64,000 nucleotides of DNA from Adiantum capillus-veneris (lineage: Eukaryota; Streptophyta; Polypodiopsida; Polypodiales; Pteridaceae): NCBI GenBank assembly GCA_014529385.2, contig CM043944.1:46173768-46237767 (forward strand), given 5' to 3'. This document shows positions 48,950-59,943 of this stretch, piece by piece (position 1 is the stretch's first letter; each line of letters starts with the position of its first letter). A program made the position numbers and the translations under genes. The notes below the pieces were generated by a model that worked only from the letters and a program-made list of their open reading frames with translations, was not told the origin of the DNA and did no database searches.

Positions 48950-51900
48950 TGCGGTCGGAGCTGCCCTGTAGTCCCTCAAGCTGTCCTTTGAAATTATGGA
49001 TCAACTCTAGTCAAAAGTCACGAACAGTCTCTGCTGGTGGCACAAGACGAGCCTCAAAGATGCGGAAACAGCGGGCCCGCCAGATGAACCAAAGTGTCAG
49101 GCCACTGATGAGCTCCCAACACTCCTCTCTCACTGCACCACTCCTGTGGAGTAAGCTCTGTAGCATGTTGGAGTGTAGGACGTCCCCCCTGCATCACTAT
49201 CATCCTGCTGGTGGAAGATAGCTCAAACTGAAGTGCCGGGCCTGTGAGGGTGGACCAAGCAGCTGCCCCCCAAGTGTACTGTTGAGCCGTGGAGAGAGCA
49301 GGCATCAGCCGAAGAACTCGTAGCCACACCTGCTGGGCTGAGGGACAGTCCCAAAGACAGTGACGCTCACTCTCCACCAAATGGTCACAAGTTGCACATG
49401 TGGCCGAGAGACCACTATGCACTAGCCAGCTCCTTGCTCCCTATTGCTGTGGCTCTATGTGCGACCAACCACTGAAACAAGGTGACTCGCCTCGGTTGTC
49501 TAGAGTCCCACAACCTCTCCCAAAAGTCTGCTAAGAACTCGACTGTGAGACCCTCCTCCTGCCAATGACGTGCTGCAGCGGGGAGGGCCTCTCTCTGTGC
49601 TGCTAGTATCTGACGTCCCAGTCGAACAGTGTACTGAAAGAAAGGGACTCCTGGGTGGTCTGTAGAAGAGAAGGGGTCCCTCCATAGCCACTCACCAGGA
49701 TCCCACTGTACTCGTGCTAGCGGACAACACTCCCAAGCCCATAGTCTCCAGTGTCCTGTCTCAAGAACTGCTGGGTCAGGGTCTATGACGTAGGTCCTCC
49801 CACAGATGCCCACTACTCGGATCCTCTGGAAACAGCACTCTGCTACCTGCAGGGCCTCTACTGCAACTCACTGTAATCGTCCCCCACCCTGAAGCTCGAA
49901 GAACAAGGCTGAGATAGACTCTGAGAAGGCCGTGACTGAAATGAGAACCTCCAGTCGTGTGAAGGCTCCCATCCACCGGGGTGCTACTGGCTCAAGAGGC
50001 GTGAGCCACTCAGCTGGAACTGACTCTGTGATGTCTTGACACATGCTCTGCACCCCTCTCATGCCTTGTAGCTGGAAACCTGCACCTCCTCTGACAAACT
50101 TGTGAACTCTAGCCAGTCACCTAGAGAGCGCGTTGGACCTGCTGCCATGGGATCCCAAGAAACATGAGGCCGACTACCAACCAAGTGGCCTCTCTGAGTG
50201 CTAACCATGGGGTTCCAGACGAGGGGTTGCCGTACGCGCTCCTCCGTGCACGTCGGCTGTCTCTGCTCCAGGCCACGCCGTAAGAGCTCCCAAGATCGAA
50301 GCAAACTCACAGTGAAGCGGTCCTCCAGTCTCCTGCTCAAACCAACTCGGCGCAACTCTGTAAAGATCCATCTGGTCGAAGGTTGCCAAGGGCCCCCTGA
50401 TTGAGGCACCGCACCCTGGCACGAAGCCTCTGCAGCAAGAACTTCTTCCAGGGCTCCTCTCCTGGAAGAAGTTCTCTGACTACAAACTTCCCAAGAAGGG
50501 CTCTGCTCTGCTGTGCTGGATCAATGATCCCAAGCCCTCCCTGAGAACAAGGAAGTGTGATGACCGACCAAGCCACCTTGGCTCGGGCAATCTGAGTGTC
50601 ACGACCTGACCAAAGGAAGTTCCTGATCAACCTCTCTACCTGGCTCATACAAGAACTCGAGAAGATCTAGCAAGAAGTGATGTACCACATAGTCGCCAAC
50701 AACACCTGGTTGGCAACTACTACTCTACCAGCCAACGAAAGTCATGCTGAGCTCCAATGTAACAGCTTTCTCCTGATGGACAGGAGAAGAGGGGCAAGAG
50801 GACAACCCTGTTTGACCGAGCGTGTGAGCGTGAAGCGCTCACCTCTACCTCCTGCCAAAAGCACCTGACTGTGAGCCTGTCTGTACAAAGCTGACACCCC
50901 TCTGATCCAAGCATCTGAGAAGCCCATCCTGCGTAGAGTGCCCTCTAGAAAGTCCCAGTCAACTCTGTCGTACGCCTTCTCAAAATCGAGAAGAAGAATC
51001 ACAAGGTCCTCCCCACGGAGCGGTGCCAGGGCAGAAGCCTCTTAGAAAGTGAAGATGTTGTCAAGGATACTGCGTTCCTTGACAAAACCTGTCTGAGTCC
51101 CATGTATAAGGCTCTCCAAAAGTGGCTGAATCCTCAAGCTCAGAGCCTTGGCAAGAATTTTGTAGGTTGAGTTGAGGATGGTGATGGGGCGCCACTGTAG
51201 AATCTCATCCAAGGAGCCACCCTCCTTTGGAATGAGGTAAATCAAGCCCTCACTCATGCTATCAGGTATCACTCCTGTGTGCAAAATGTACTGAAAGGCA
51301 CTACAAAGATCTGGGCCAAGCAGGTCCCAATACTCCAAGAAAAAGCTGGGAGTCAACCCATCCTCACCTGGACAGCCACCACGAGGGAGGGCCCTAAGAG
51401 CCGTGTGCAGCTCCTCAAGCTGAAGTGGCATCTCTAGCCTCTGGCGCATCTCCTCTGTCACAAGACAAGGCATCTATGCCCAAACTTGCTCCCTGCATGC
51501 ATCCTACCGCTCTGACTGGGGCTCAGCCGACAGTAACTCACGGTAAAAGTCAGTAGCAACTGCACGCATATCCTCAGGCTCACAAGCAACTGACCCATCG
51601 GGTCTCCTCAACTGATTGACCTTGGCATGCGAGCGCCGAGGTCCCACTGTCTCAACAAAAGCACCTGTCACTCTGTCACCCACCTGAGTCCACTGAGATA
51701 CCTGTCGGTGAAAGGCAAACTCATGACGCCTCTCCTCTGTGCTAGCAAGCTCCTGTCGAGCCTGCTGTAACTGCTCCTCCAACCATGGACTGTCTGGATG
51801 CTGCTCCTGCATCCTCTGTAGTGAAGCAATGCCTCGTCTGAGACGCTGCTCCTCCTCTCTCGCTGCAGCTCGACGAGCTAGAGACTCCTGGAGAAAAAAG

Positions 51901-52815
51901 TGGCTAAGCTGAGCTAGGCCTAAGGCCACTCTGTCTGCAGGTGGAACCTGGCTGTCCATGCCCTCTGTCCAGAGAGCCTCTACCCTCTCTCTGAGTGCTG
52001 AGTCTAACAAGACCCGCTCTGGGATGCGAAGCATCGTGCTCCCACTCCTCTGCCTGTCTGCCAATGTGAGGATCACTGGTGCATGGTCCGAGAAGGATGT
52101 CCCTGCCAAGATGCCCACTGATCCCCCCAAGTCACTGAAGTGGTCACTAGTGTAGAAGCAATCTATCCGCGATAGAGTCACTCCTCCCACTCTGCGGTCC
52201 GATCTAGAGAAGGCAAGACTGGCTGGAGGCCTTACAAAGCTAGAGTGATGCCATGTATCCGAAACCCTCAAAGTCATACACAACCTCTCCCAAGCTGCTA
52301 ACTCGACTCCATGCACAGTTGCATGGCTGCCTCCAATCCTGCCAGAAGGGTCCTCCAACATGTTGAAGTCCCTTCCTACACACCAATGGTCGGCCTGCGA
52401 CAAAGACTCAACAATCTGTGACCAAAACTTTGCACGAGCACTCGCCACATTGGGCGCATAGATGTTCAGGAAGCCCACAAGGCCACCTTGAACCTGCATA
52501 GTAATCCACTGAGCCTTGCCTGGCACAATAATCCCTCTGCCCACAATGGCCTGCTGCAATGAATCCGCAATAGTCATACATACCCCACCTTGGATGCCTC
52601 CATGTCCAAAAGCAGCTGACCAAAAGGTATCATATCGTCCACGGAAAATCTGACCACATCGTCGAATGCGGCTCTCAACAGATGGTGCTCCTGAAGCATA
52701 AGGAGATCAATCTCTCCTCCCACAAGGCAACGCTGAAGCTCTGACGCAATCGGCCCCGCTGTCGCTGAAACTCGGGCTTACCTAGTCCTTGCACGTTCCA
52801 TGAGACGATCCTCAT
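48950..52815 (-). pseudogene. LINE ORF2: endonuclease, RT (core deleted), zinc tail
   Basis: Starts MRIVSWNVQGLGKPE, the classic APE-type endonuclease opening. The endonuclease continues to about 51990 (FLNIYAPN, GRDFNMLEDPSGR, SRIDCFYTSD, SDHAPV) with early frameshifts near 52640-52740. RT follows at 51480-50740: PGEDGLTPSFFLEYWD, LIPKEGG, QWRPITILNSTYKILAKAL, TGFVKERSI, LLLDFEKAYDRVDW, SVKQGCPLAPLLL. It then jumps to KLLHWSSA and LSLAGRVVVANQVLLATMWY, so motifs with the YxDD catalytic aspartates are missing. The rest is thigh/zf-RVT tail (CATCDHLVESERHCLWDCP, near 49365). Stops are scattered. It cannot transpose by itself. Confidence 0.9.
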
Positions 52816-54137
52816 GGGGAGCGAGAGAGAACAGATGCTGCCGCAGCAGCAAGACGGGCTATCTTCGAGGCTTGCTTGGATGGGGAGTAATCTGCATCCG
52901 AGCGTCTTCTAGATAGGCGAGACTGCAGTGACTGCCTAGCCCAAGCCCAAGCTGAGCGAGCCGTGCGTAAAGCAACCTCCTCTGTCCAAGAGTCCTCATG
53001 AATGTATACATAGCAAGGCAAACACTGCGTATCAGCAAAGAAGTACACCACAATGTGCCTACATCCTGCTGAGTCTGGGGGTGTCACCGCAAACTTGGCC
53101 AATGGCCACAAAGTCTGCAACAAATTTGTAACTCCAAGTTCTCCCATGTGATGAGAGAACTCGAGAACCTGTGTATGCAACCATCCCAACACTGAGTCCA
53201 GGGACCACTCTGTCTCGGCCCTACCACAGAGGGGGAAGGAGAAACCAAATGCTGAGTCCAAGGCCTCTGTCCCCCTAGCGGCGAGGAACAAAGCATGGAC
53301 CTTGAAGCAGGCTGCCTCGTGGTCTGCTGCAGAATCGTCGAGAAAGCGAGTGAACCCGTAGTTGAAGAAGTCCCAACGGCGTCGAGGTCAATGCTCGTCA
53401 GACCACGGGGGATAGCTGCAAGGGAAGATGTCTGAATCTGCAGAGGGGGCTGCAAGAAGGGCTGACCCTCTCTCGCTAGGCGACTCGAGGCAAAGGCACT
53501 GGCAAGAGATCTCCTAGCCGCCGGAGAGGGACCGGTCTCCTGAGTCGACTGTGGAACTGGAGCAGGAGTGGGGGGGAGAAGGAGCTGGGGGGAGCGGAGG
53601 AGAAGAGGAGCGGGGTGGGGCGACAGAGGTAGAGGGGCGAGGTGGAGAGGCGACGGGAGCAGAGGGCGGGGGGAGATGAGGAGGAGGAGGGGAATTGTGA
53701 AGGGGGAGCGGCTGTCGAGGGTGAAGCGAGGTGGAGGCTGGCGTAGGGGACGACTCCTGCTCAAGAGGACCAAAGCGGTTCCCCGTGGGAACCCACTGCT
53801 GCTGAGTAGGCACCTGAGGGCCACTCTGAGTGCCAGTGGCCCCTGGCGTCGACAGCCACAGGCCTGCTGCCACCCCTGAGCCTAAGGCTCGGAGGGTGGC
53901 TCTGCATCTGTGCGCTGTGCCGCTGGCTGTGGCTGCGGCCCAGCCTTGGCAGGCTGGGGCTGAGGTTGAGGTGCAGGTCGTGGTCTCCTCCGTGGACAGG
54001 CCTTCGCAAGATGGCCCATCTGTCGGCAAATGAAGCACTGGTTCGGGAGGCCCGAGTACTCCACACTGTCTAAACCAACCCCCACTCACCCGAGGCAGAA
54101 GGATGACCTTCGGGAGCGTGTGAGTATCTCTGACCAA
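52812..54137 (-). pseudogene. LINE ORF1 C-terminal part with CCHC zinc knuckle
   Basis: On minus, LDSVEYSGLPNQCFICRQMG then HLAKAC gives a CX2CX4HX4C knuckle (near 54030), followed by a P/Q/A-rich linker and serine/proline-rich sequence. The C-terminus (52812-53291) has FGFSFPLCGRAETEWSLDSV and ends RSP. Frameshifts fall in the proline-rich region (about 53290-53880). ORF1 proteins bind the element RNA; this DUF4283-plus-knuckle layout is usual for plant L1. The upstream RNA-binding domain is lost by 5' truncation. Its TGA (52812-52814) overlaps the ORF2 ATG (52813-52815). Confidence 0.8.
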
Positions 54138-54229
54138 AACTCAAACTGAGGGGATGCCAGCCGCCTTGGTAGCTACTGATGCTGCCGTACGAGGTGTCTC
54201 CAAGACAGTGGTGATCTGCTGCCTTTTTT

Positions 54230-55893
54230 GTCTCTCTTGAGATTTCTGCAAAGCCTCGCAGACCTTGGCAAAAGCCGTGTCCAAGTCATGCGTGTACTCA
54301 TCAACTTCAAAAATCTTATCTTTCGTGCTTAGGAAGGGTGGAACCTTCGTAGCACCTTCAATAATCCCAAATGCAACCTTCCCCGTCAAAGGGTGTATTG
54401 TGTTGTTATAGGCAAATTCCACCAAAGGTAAATACTTTTCCCATTGAGTCTTCTGATCGAAGATGTAAGACTTCATTAAATCTAGTACCATTGAGTTGGC
54501 AATCTCAGATTGCCCGTTAGTCTGCAGGTGGAAAGATGACGAGAACTGCAACCGTGTGCCAATGTTCTCCCAAATTGCCTTCCAAAACAAACTCGTGAAT
54601 CTGGGGTCCCTGTCGGAGACAATCGTCTCAGGCTTGCCATGTAATGTGAGGATCTGGGCCACAAACAGTCTCGCTAAGTGATCCGGCTTGATTGTTTTCT
54701 TCACTGGAATGAAATGAGCTTGCTTGCTAAATCTGTCAATAACAGTCCAGATACCATCATGACCACTCTGTGTTATCGAGAGAGAAAAAATTGAAATCCA
54801 TTGCAATACTTTCCCAAGGGTGGGTGGGTATGGGCAAAGGCTGTAACAATCCCTGTGCTTTATGCCTGTCAAACTTGACCTTCTGGCATACCAAGCAACT
54901 GCGCACAAACTCGTCCACATCCTTCTTGAGTCTCGACCAAAAGAAGTATCTCCCTACCCCTTTCAATGTGGTAGCAATGCCGTGGTGACCGGTCAAAGGT
55001 GGACAGTGCCATTCGGTCATAACCTTTTCCCTCAACGACTGTGTAACGCACAACATGGTTTTCGTAATCAAGTAGCCATCCCGAATGGAATATCCCGCTA
55101 CTATCTCCCCATTCCGTATCCGAGTGAAAATATCTGCAAAATCTGTATCTGTGGCATATTGATTGACCATATCCTCGAAGCTCCTATGATTTATCGTGGA
55201 AATAGCCAGAACCAATGGCTTTAGAGACCACCGAATTCTTCTGTTCATGCACATGGACAATCTGGAAGTGAAACTGTGACAAGATGTTTGCCCACCACAT
55301 TTGCTTTTCCGATAGCTGCTTCTGTGACAAGAAGTAGCGTAAACTCTGATGGTCTATGAAGACAATAAAATCCGCTCCTAGTAGGTAATGTCGCCATTGA
55401 GTAAGAGCATGGATAACCGCCAAAAGCTCTCTCTCATAAATCTGTGCTGTCAATTCCGGCCTTGAGAACAATCGGCTCTCATAGGCAATGACATGGCCTT
55501 CTTGCATTAAGACCGCACCCAGACTACGACCATAAGCATCACAATATACTTCAAATGACTTCTGCAAATCCGGCAAAGTCAAAACTGGTCTTGTAGTCAA
55601 ATTTTCTTTCAATGTCTGAAAGGCAGTCACCCCTGTGGGTCCCCACGAGAAAGGGACTCCTTTCTGTGTCAAAACGTGCAAAGGGGAAGCAATCTCTGCA
55701 AACTTTCTAACGAACCGCCTGCAGTACGAACACAAGCCCAAAAAGCTTATAACTTCATGGACATTCTTCAAATCGGGCCAATCATGGATAGTCTCTATCT
55801 TGGCTGGGTCCATCTGCAGTCCTGTTGTCCAGACAATGTGTCCCAAAAAGTGTATCTTGGGTAGGAAAAATTCACTTTTCTTCGCAATTATCT
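54230..55893 (-). pseudogene. Chromovirus RT end, RNase H and integrase
   Basis: On minus: FFLPKIHFLGHIVW starts the RT connection (about 55890), then FLGLCSYCRRFVRKFA, RNase H (YCDAYGRSLGAVLMQEG, VIAYESRLFSRPE, DHQSLRYFLSQKQ), the integrase zinc finger (GHHG...C LVCQ), and the integrase core (54230-54920) with D in VIDRFSK, D in VSDRD and E in NGQSEIAN. The RT fingers/palm and protease are absent, because gag-derived sequence is joined directly upstream. It is split from its own C-terminus (48130-48680) by the LINE. Confidence 0.9.
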
Positions 55894-56011
55894 CTCACAA
55901 TAATCGTCCAAAGAATCTCCTTGGGTCATACGAAGATGAGTCTAAGTAGTTCATATATCTTGTTCGTACTCCTGAGTCAGCTAAGAAGAAATAAAAAGCC
56001 TTTCAACCATT

Positions 56012-56412
56012 TAATCGGAGCTTCCTTTCTCAGTAGAGGAGTGAACCGCCATGTTCGAGCATCACGGAACCCAAAACAGGATTCAAATCGACTGTCCACC
56101 TTCTTTAAATTCTTTGACCTTCTTCTTTTATCTTTGAGGAAGTCATATTGGTTGGCTTAAAAAAAGATGTTCTTCTTTGCATAAAAATGTGATCGTCGGA
56201 GTCCGAAGTATCTGAGGATGAGTCCTCGCTAGAAGTGTCAGAAACTGGGCGAAATCTAGGCTTCTTTGCCTTTTTCTTGCCCTTTCTGAAGCTTTGCTTT
56301 GTGCTTTGCTTGTCCATGTCTTTCTGCAAGTACAGGTTCTGCTTTTTCTACACTCGTTTGTCTTTTCGGCTTTACTCCCTTCCTGAGAGTAAAAGCAATG
56401 GCCACACGCCAT
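56012..56412 (-). pseudogene. Chromovirus gag remnant
   Basis: On minus reads KGKKKAKKPRFRPVSDTSSE, SSSDTSDSDDHIFMQRR and then KEFKEGGQS. That is the basic/serine-rich tract followed by the start of the Gag core as in the gag at 19567-20640 (KKFKEGGKS). It breaks off there; the Gag core, protease and RT palm are deleted up to 55893. Confidence 0.75.
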
Positions 56413-56700
56413 CCCCCGTAAATCGTATCAATTGGGTAATTCTTCAGGTGTATTACTAATCAATCTGTTCACACATATGCCAATCTGCAGGTGACGCTTG
56501 TACTCCTTTTCTGGCAAACTTGTCCGAAAAAAATTTGCCCAAATCTTCATTCTTTTCTTCAGTTCCCGCATCGGATCTTCAACATCTCTTTGGCTTCCCA
56601 CTGACAAGTGTCATCTCTGTTAGATTCTTCACCAAAACCTATGTGTAATCTGGGATTTTTAATGGCTTTATGCCCTGTAAGACAAAGCGATGAACATGGG

Positions 56701-57197
56701 AGCTCGCCCAATGTGCGATGTAAAAAGGGTGGGAGTGGTCCGGTGTCGGGACACGAAGAGGCTATTAAGTCCGGTGTTGGGACACGAAGATTTTTTCCCA
56801 CAAGCTGTGCGCGTTCTAAAAAGGATCGGATCCTCCGTTAAAGAAGAATCTTTCTATGCAATGATACCACTGTAATAGACTTGGACACTCCAAGGCGAGA
56901 TTCTACCGCGACACCACAAGAATTCACTACAAAACAATTCACAGTTCACAATTGAGCTCGCCCAATGTGCGATGTAATAAGTCCGGTGTCGGGACACGAA
57001 GAGGCTATTAAGTCCGGTGTTGGGACACGAAGATTTTTTCCCACAAGCTGTGCGCGTTCTAAAAAGGATCGGATCCTCCGTTAAAGAAGAATCTTTCTAT
57101 GCAATGATACCACTGTAATAGACTTGGACACTCCAAGGCGAGATTCTACCGCGACACCACAAGAATTCACTACAAAACAATTCACAGTTCACAATTG
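56701..57197 (-). repeat. Recent 243-bp tandem duplication spanning LTR end, PBS and leader
   Basis: From AGCTCGCCCAATGTGCGATG, copy 1 starts at 56701 and copy 2 at 56955. Apart from a 10-12 base length difference near 56722-56738 they look identical, with a constant 243-base offset thereafter. Each copy holds the LTR terminus (TGTAATAGAC on plus, 56871 and 57114) and a primer site (56858-56869, 57101-57112). Confidence 0.9.
57101..57112 (-). other. Primer binding site (duplicated), tRNA-Met type
   Basis: On minus TGGTATCATTGC, one base from the LTR end at 57114. An identical second site lies at 56858-56869. Confidence 0.8.
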
Positions 57198-57454
57198 ATG
57201 CGACACTAGCCCGACGGAGTTCCGTGCCCAGAGATATTGCCCCCAAAGACTGGCGTCCCTTTCGGTATTTCTTTTTGTATTAATCTGCACTCAAAGTACA
57301 AGGGAGTGGTCGGGACTCACTCTTAGACTCTGCGTCCAGATGCTCTGAGAAGTGAGAGCCCAAGCCACTATTATATAGGTTTACAAGGGATGCTAAAAGC
57401 ACAGCCCCAAAAGCTGTGAATAAAAAGCCTTGAAAAAATAAAGCAGTTAAATAA

Positions 57455-57524
<70 letters not shown>

Positions 57525-57725
57525 TCTTGCCTAGAATAAAGCAGTAGCCAAAAATCTGTCGTACATTGCTGCCACGTCAATATATCCGTACAGTTCCCAT
57601 GAACTGCGCCGCAAAATCCGGAAATGTCCGTACGCTACCTGCCACGCCAATAGTTCAGAAATCTGCAGCAGCCAGCCAGGCTGGTGTTTGTGTACCATGG
57701 ATAGCCACATCACCAATTTGTGACA
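57114..57725 (-). mobile_element. Chromovirus LTR shared by two tandem elements, with (CT)n array
   Basis: On minus begins TGTCACAAATTGGTGATG and ends AAGTCTATTACA. It is at once the 5' LTR of the element to the left (primer site follows) and the 3' LTR of the element at 57726-59335 (chromodomain and 3' region precede). The CT array is at 57459-57521. Confidence 0.9.
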
Positions 57726-59335
57726 CATCTAGATCCAGTCGGGACCTCATAGATGCCCGATTAACTAATCCATATTGCAATCATGTCTATAGAGATTTCT
57801 GAGACTGAAATGCTGCAGTCATTTTGTCTATCAATTCTTGCACTCAAACAAGTCAAGTACAAATCAATCAGTATCATTTTCGGGAATTCCAGGTCATAAA
57901 GTCATACAGTAGAATACTGTCAGCTCAGGAGTATCCGTGAAACCCAAAGGGACATCAATGACTCTATATCAAAATATCGGGGCAATCTGTCGACCAAGGA
58001 GCCGATTGACTCCCCTCTTGTGCAAACCCGTTGCACTAGATTTCGCCCATGCTGAAATCGGGATTCTATCGGACTAGACTATGCTAAACTTAATGTTTCA
58101 AGGTAAAAGTTCACAATATGAGGAGTATCTGCTAGGTCCTCCTCCATCCACTTCACATCCAATGCGGGATAGTTTAACCAAGAACCGCCTCATCACTTTA
58201 TCTTTATTCTTTCTATCTTTATGTGTCAGTATCTGTTCTGGAATGAGTATCTCCTAGCTTTCCTCCACGTCGGGTTGCTCATCTGGCTCTCCATCATCGG
58301 GCACATCGCCTTTAAAAGGCTTCAAGAGCCTCACATGAAAAGCATTGTGAATTCTCCAAGTATCAGGCAGCTTCAGTCTAAAGGAGACATCATTTATCTT
58401 TTCTTTTATCTGGAAAGGTCCATAGTATCTCATGCGAAGCTTTGGAAAAAGCCGCTCCTTTCCTTTCCGTTTTCGTAGGCGTGCCTTCTTAAAATGTAAG
58501 AGCACCCAATCGTTCTCCTTTAATATCAAATCGTGACCATGTCGATATGCTGCCTTCTTATGTCTATCTTGAGATTTCTCTAAAGCCTCCCGGACCAAGT
58601 CCAAGTCCCTCGAGAATTGGTCGGCTTTAAAAATCTTATCTTTGGTGCTTAGGAAGGGTGGAACCTTCGTAGCACCTACAATAATCTCGAATGGCGCCTT
58701 CCCCGTCGAAGAGTGGAACGTGTTATTGTAGGCAAATTCCACCAAGGGCAAAAACTTTTCTGATTGAGTCTTCTGATAAAAAACATAAGACTTCAATAAA
58801 TCAAGTACAACTGAATTTGCAATCTCAGATTGCCCATTTGTCTGCGGGTGGAAAGATGACGAGAACTGCAACCGTGTGCCAATGTTCTCCCAAATAGCCT
58901 TCCAAAACAAACTCGTAAACCGGGGATCTCTGTCAGAAACAATTGTGTTAGGCATGCCATGTAATCTGAATATTTGGGCAATGAACAGTTTCGCTAAATG
59001 ATCCGGCTTGAATGTCTTCTTCACTGGAATGAAATGAGCTTGCTTGCTAAATCTGTCAATAATAGTCCAGATACCATCGTGCCCACTGTGTCTTCGGGAG
59101 ATCAAAAATGATTCATAGCAATACTTTCCCAGGGGCGGGTGAGAATGGGTAAAGGCTGTAACAATCCCTGTGCTTTATGCCTGTCAAACTTGACCTTCTG
59201 GCATACCAAGCAACTACGTACAAAGTCGTCCACATCCTTCTCGAGTCTCGGCCAAAAAAAGTAACGCTCCACACCTTTTGTCACGTGATGCATCCAACCC
59301 TATGTGTCCGTGGACAAGCTACCTCGTGACATGGG
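57726..59335 (-). pseudogene. Second tandem chromovirus: integrase, chromodomain, 3' region
   Basis: On minus from about 59335: the integrase zinc domain (with frameshift; FFWPRLEKDVDDFVRSCLVC), the core (58600-59105: IIDRFSKQAHFIPVKK, TIVSDRDPRFTSLF, HPQTNGQSEIAN, all three catalytic acids present), then a C-terminal region almost unbroken to 58254 (LILKENDWVLLHFKKARL, MRYYGPFQIKEKINDVSFRL, LLKPFKGDVPDDGEPDE) and a chromodomain-like end (58146-58250) after a stop. Non-coding 57726-58145 matches 47840-48130. Everything upstream of integrase is missing, replaced by the LINE at the right. Confidence 0.88.
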
Positions 59336-59943
59336 TTCAGTTTAGTTAGATTAGGAAGTGTTCTGGCACTTTTGTGAGTCTGTTCGTAGTCCAGACACTT
59401 AGATTAGATGCATATCCTCTTGTTGCACATAGCATGACCATCAGATTCCATCAGAACCCATCAAGAGCATTTGTACAGTGCATAGACCTATTTTCCCTAT
59501 TTCTGACATTTTTCACTTATTATTTTTAAGTGACTTTTGTTGGAAAGTAGGTAGGGCAATTTTGCTAAGTTGTATAAATAGAAACCTAGCGCTAGCACTT
59601 TCTGGCAGAAGAGGCAGCAGGAGCACCTTGCTCAACAGGCAACTTCTAAGCAAGACCGACCCCCGCGACAACTCTGACGTTTTTGCACCAGATCAGCCTT
59701 GGCGTTTTTGCATTGCAGAGCAGCTTCGGCATTAGCAGGCACAACAAAACCACTTCACAACAGCAGATTACCCTAGCGTTAGTAGATTTCCCCCGGCAGC
59801 AGAATTCAGCCGGGTGTAGCACCTGCCGCTGCCTCACTGCACCAGGCCCGCTGTCTCACTGCTGCATGTAGCCACTGCCGCATGTTTCCCCACCTATGCA
59901 ATAAGCGCACATTAATCAAAGGGTATCCAGAAGCGGTCGAACA
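59336..59943 (+). promoter_or_regulatory. 5' region of the plus-strand LINE with TATA box
   Basis: Non-coding sequence before ORF1. TTGTATAAATAGAAACC (TATA at 59573-59580) is a strong promoter-like motif. The exact 5' boundary of the LINE is unclear, because integrase wording of the neighbouring gypsy fades out around 59335. Confidence 0.5.

Larger units (their letters stand above)
48681..54212 (-). mobile_element. L1-type LINE (minus), 5'-truncated, 17-bp TSD
   Basis: GATCTGCTGCCTTTTTT lies at 48664-48680 and 54213-54229. The A-rich 3' tail (T run on plus, 48681-48689) abuts the left copy, so orientation is minus. ORF1 lacks its N-terminal domain and so the insertion is 5'-truncated, as is typical of target-primed reverse transcription. 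It sits inside the integrase frame of the surrounding chromovirus. Confidence 0.92.

Noticed and set aside
50059-50422. Independent small genes among overlapping frames at 50.0-50.7 kb
   Set aside because: All are pieces or shadows of the frameshifted LINE ORF2 after the RT deletion.
53568-53879. Plus-strand glycine/arginine-rich frame (103 codons)
   Set aside because: Antisense shadow of the proline/serine-rich linker of LINE ORF1.
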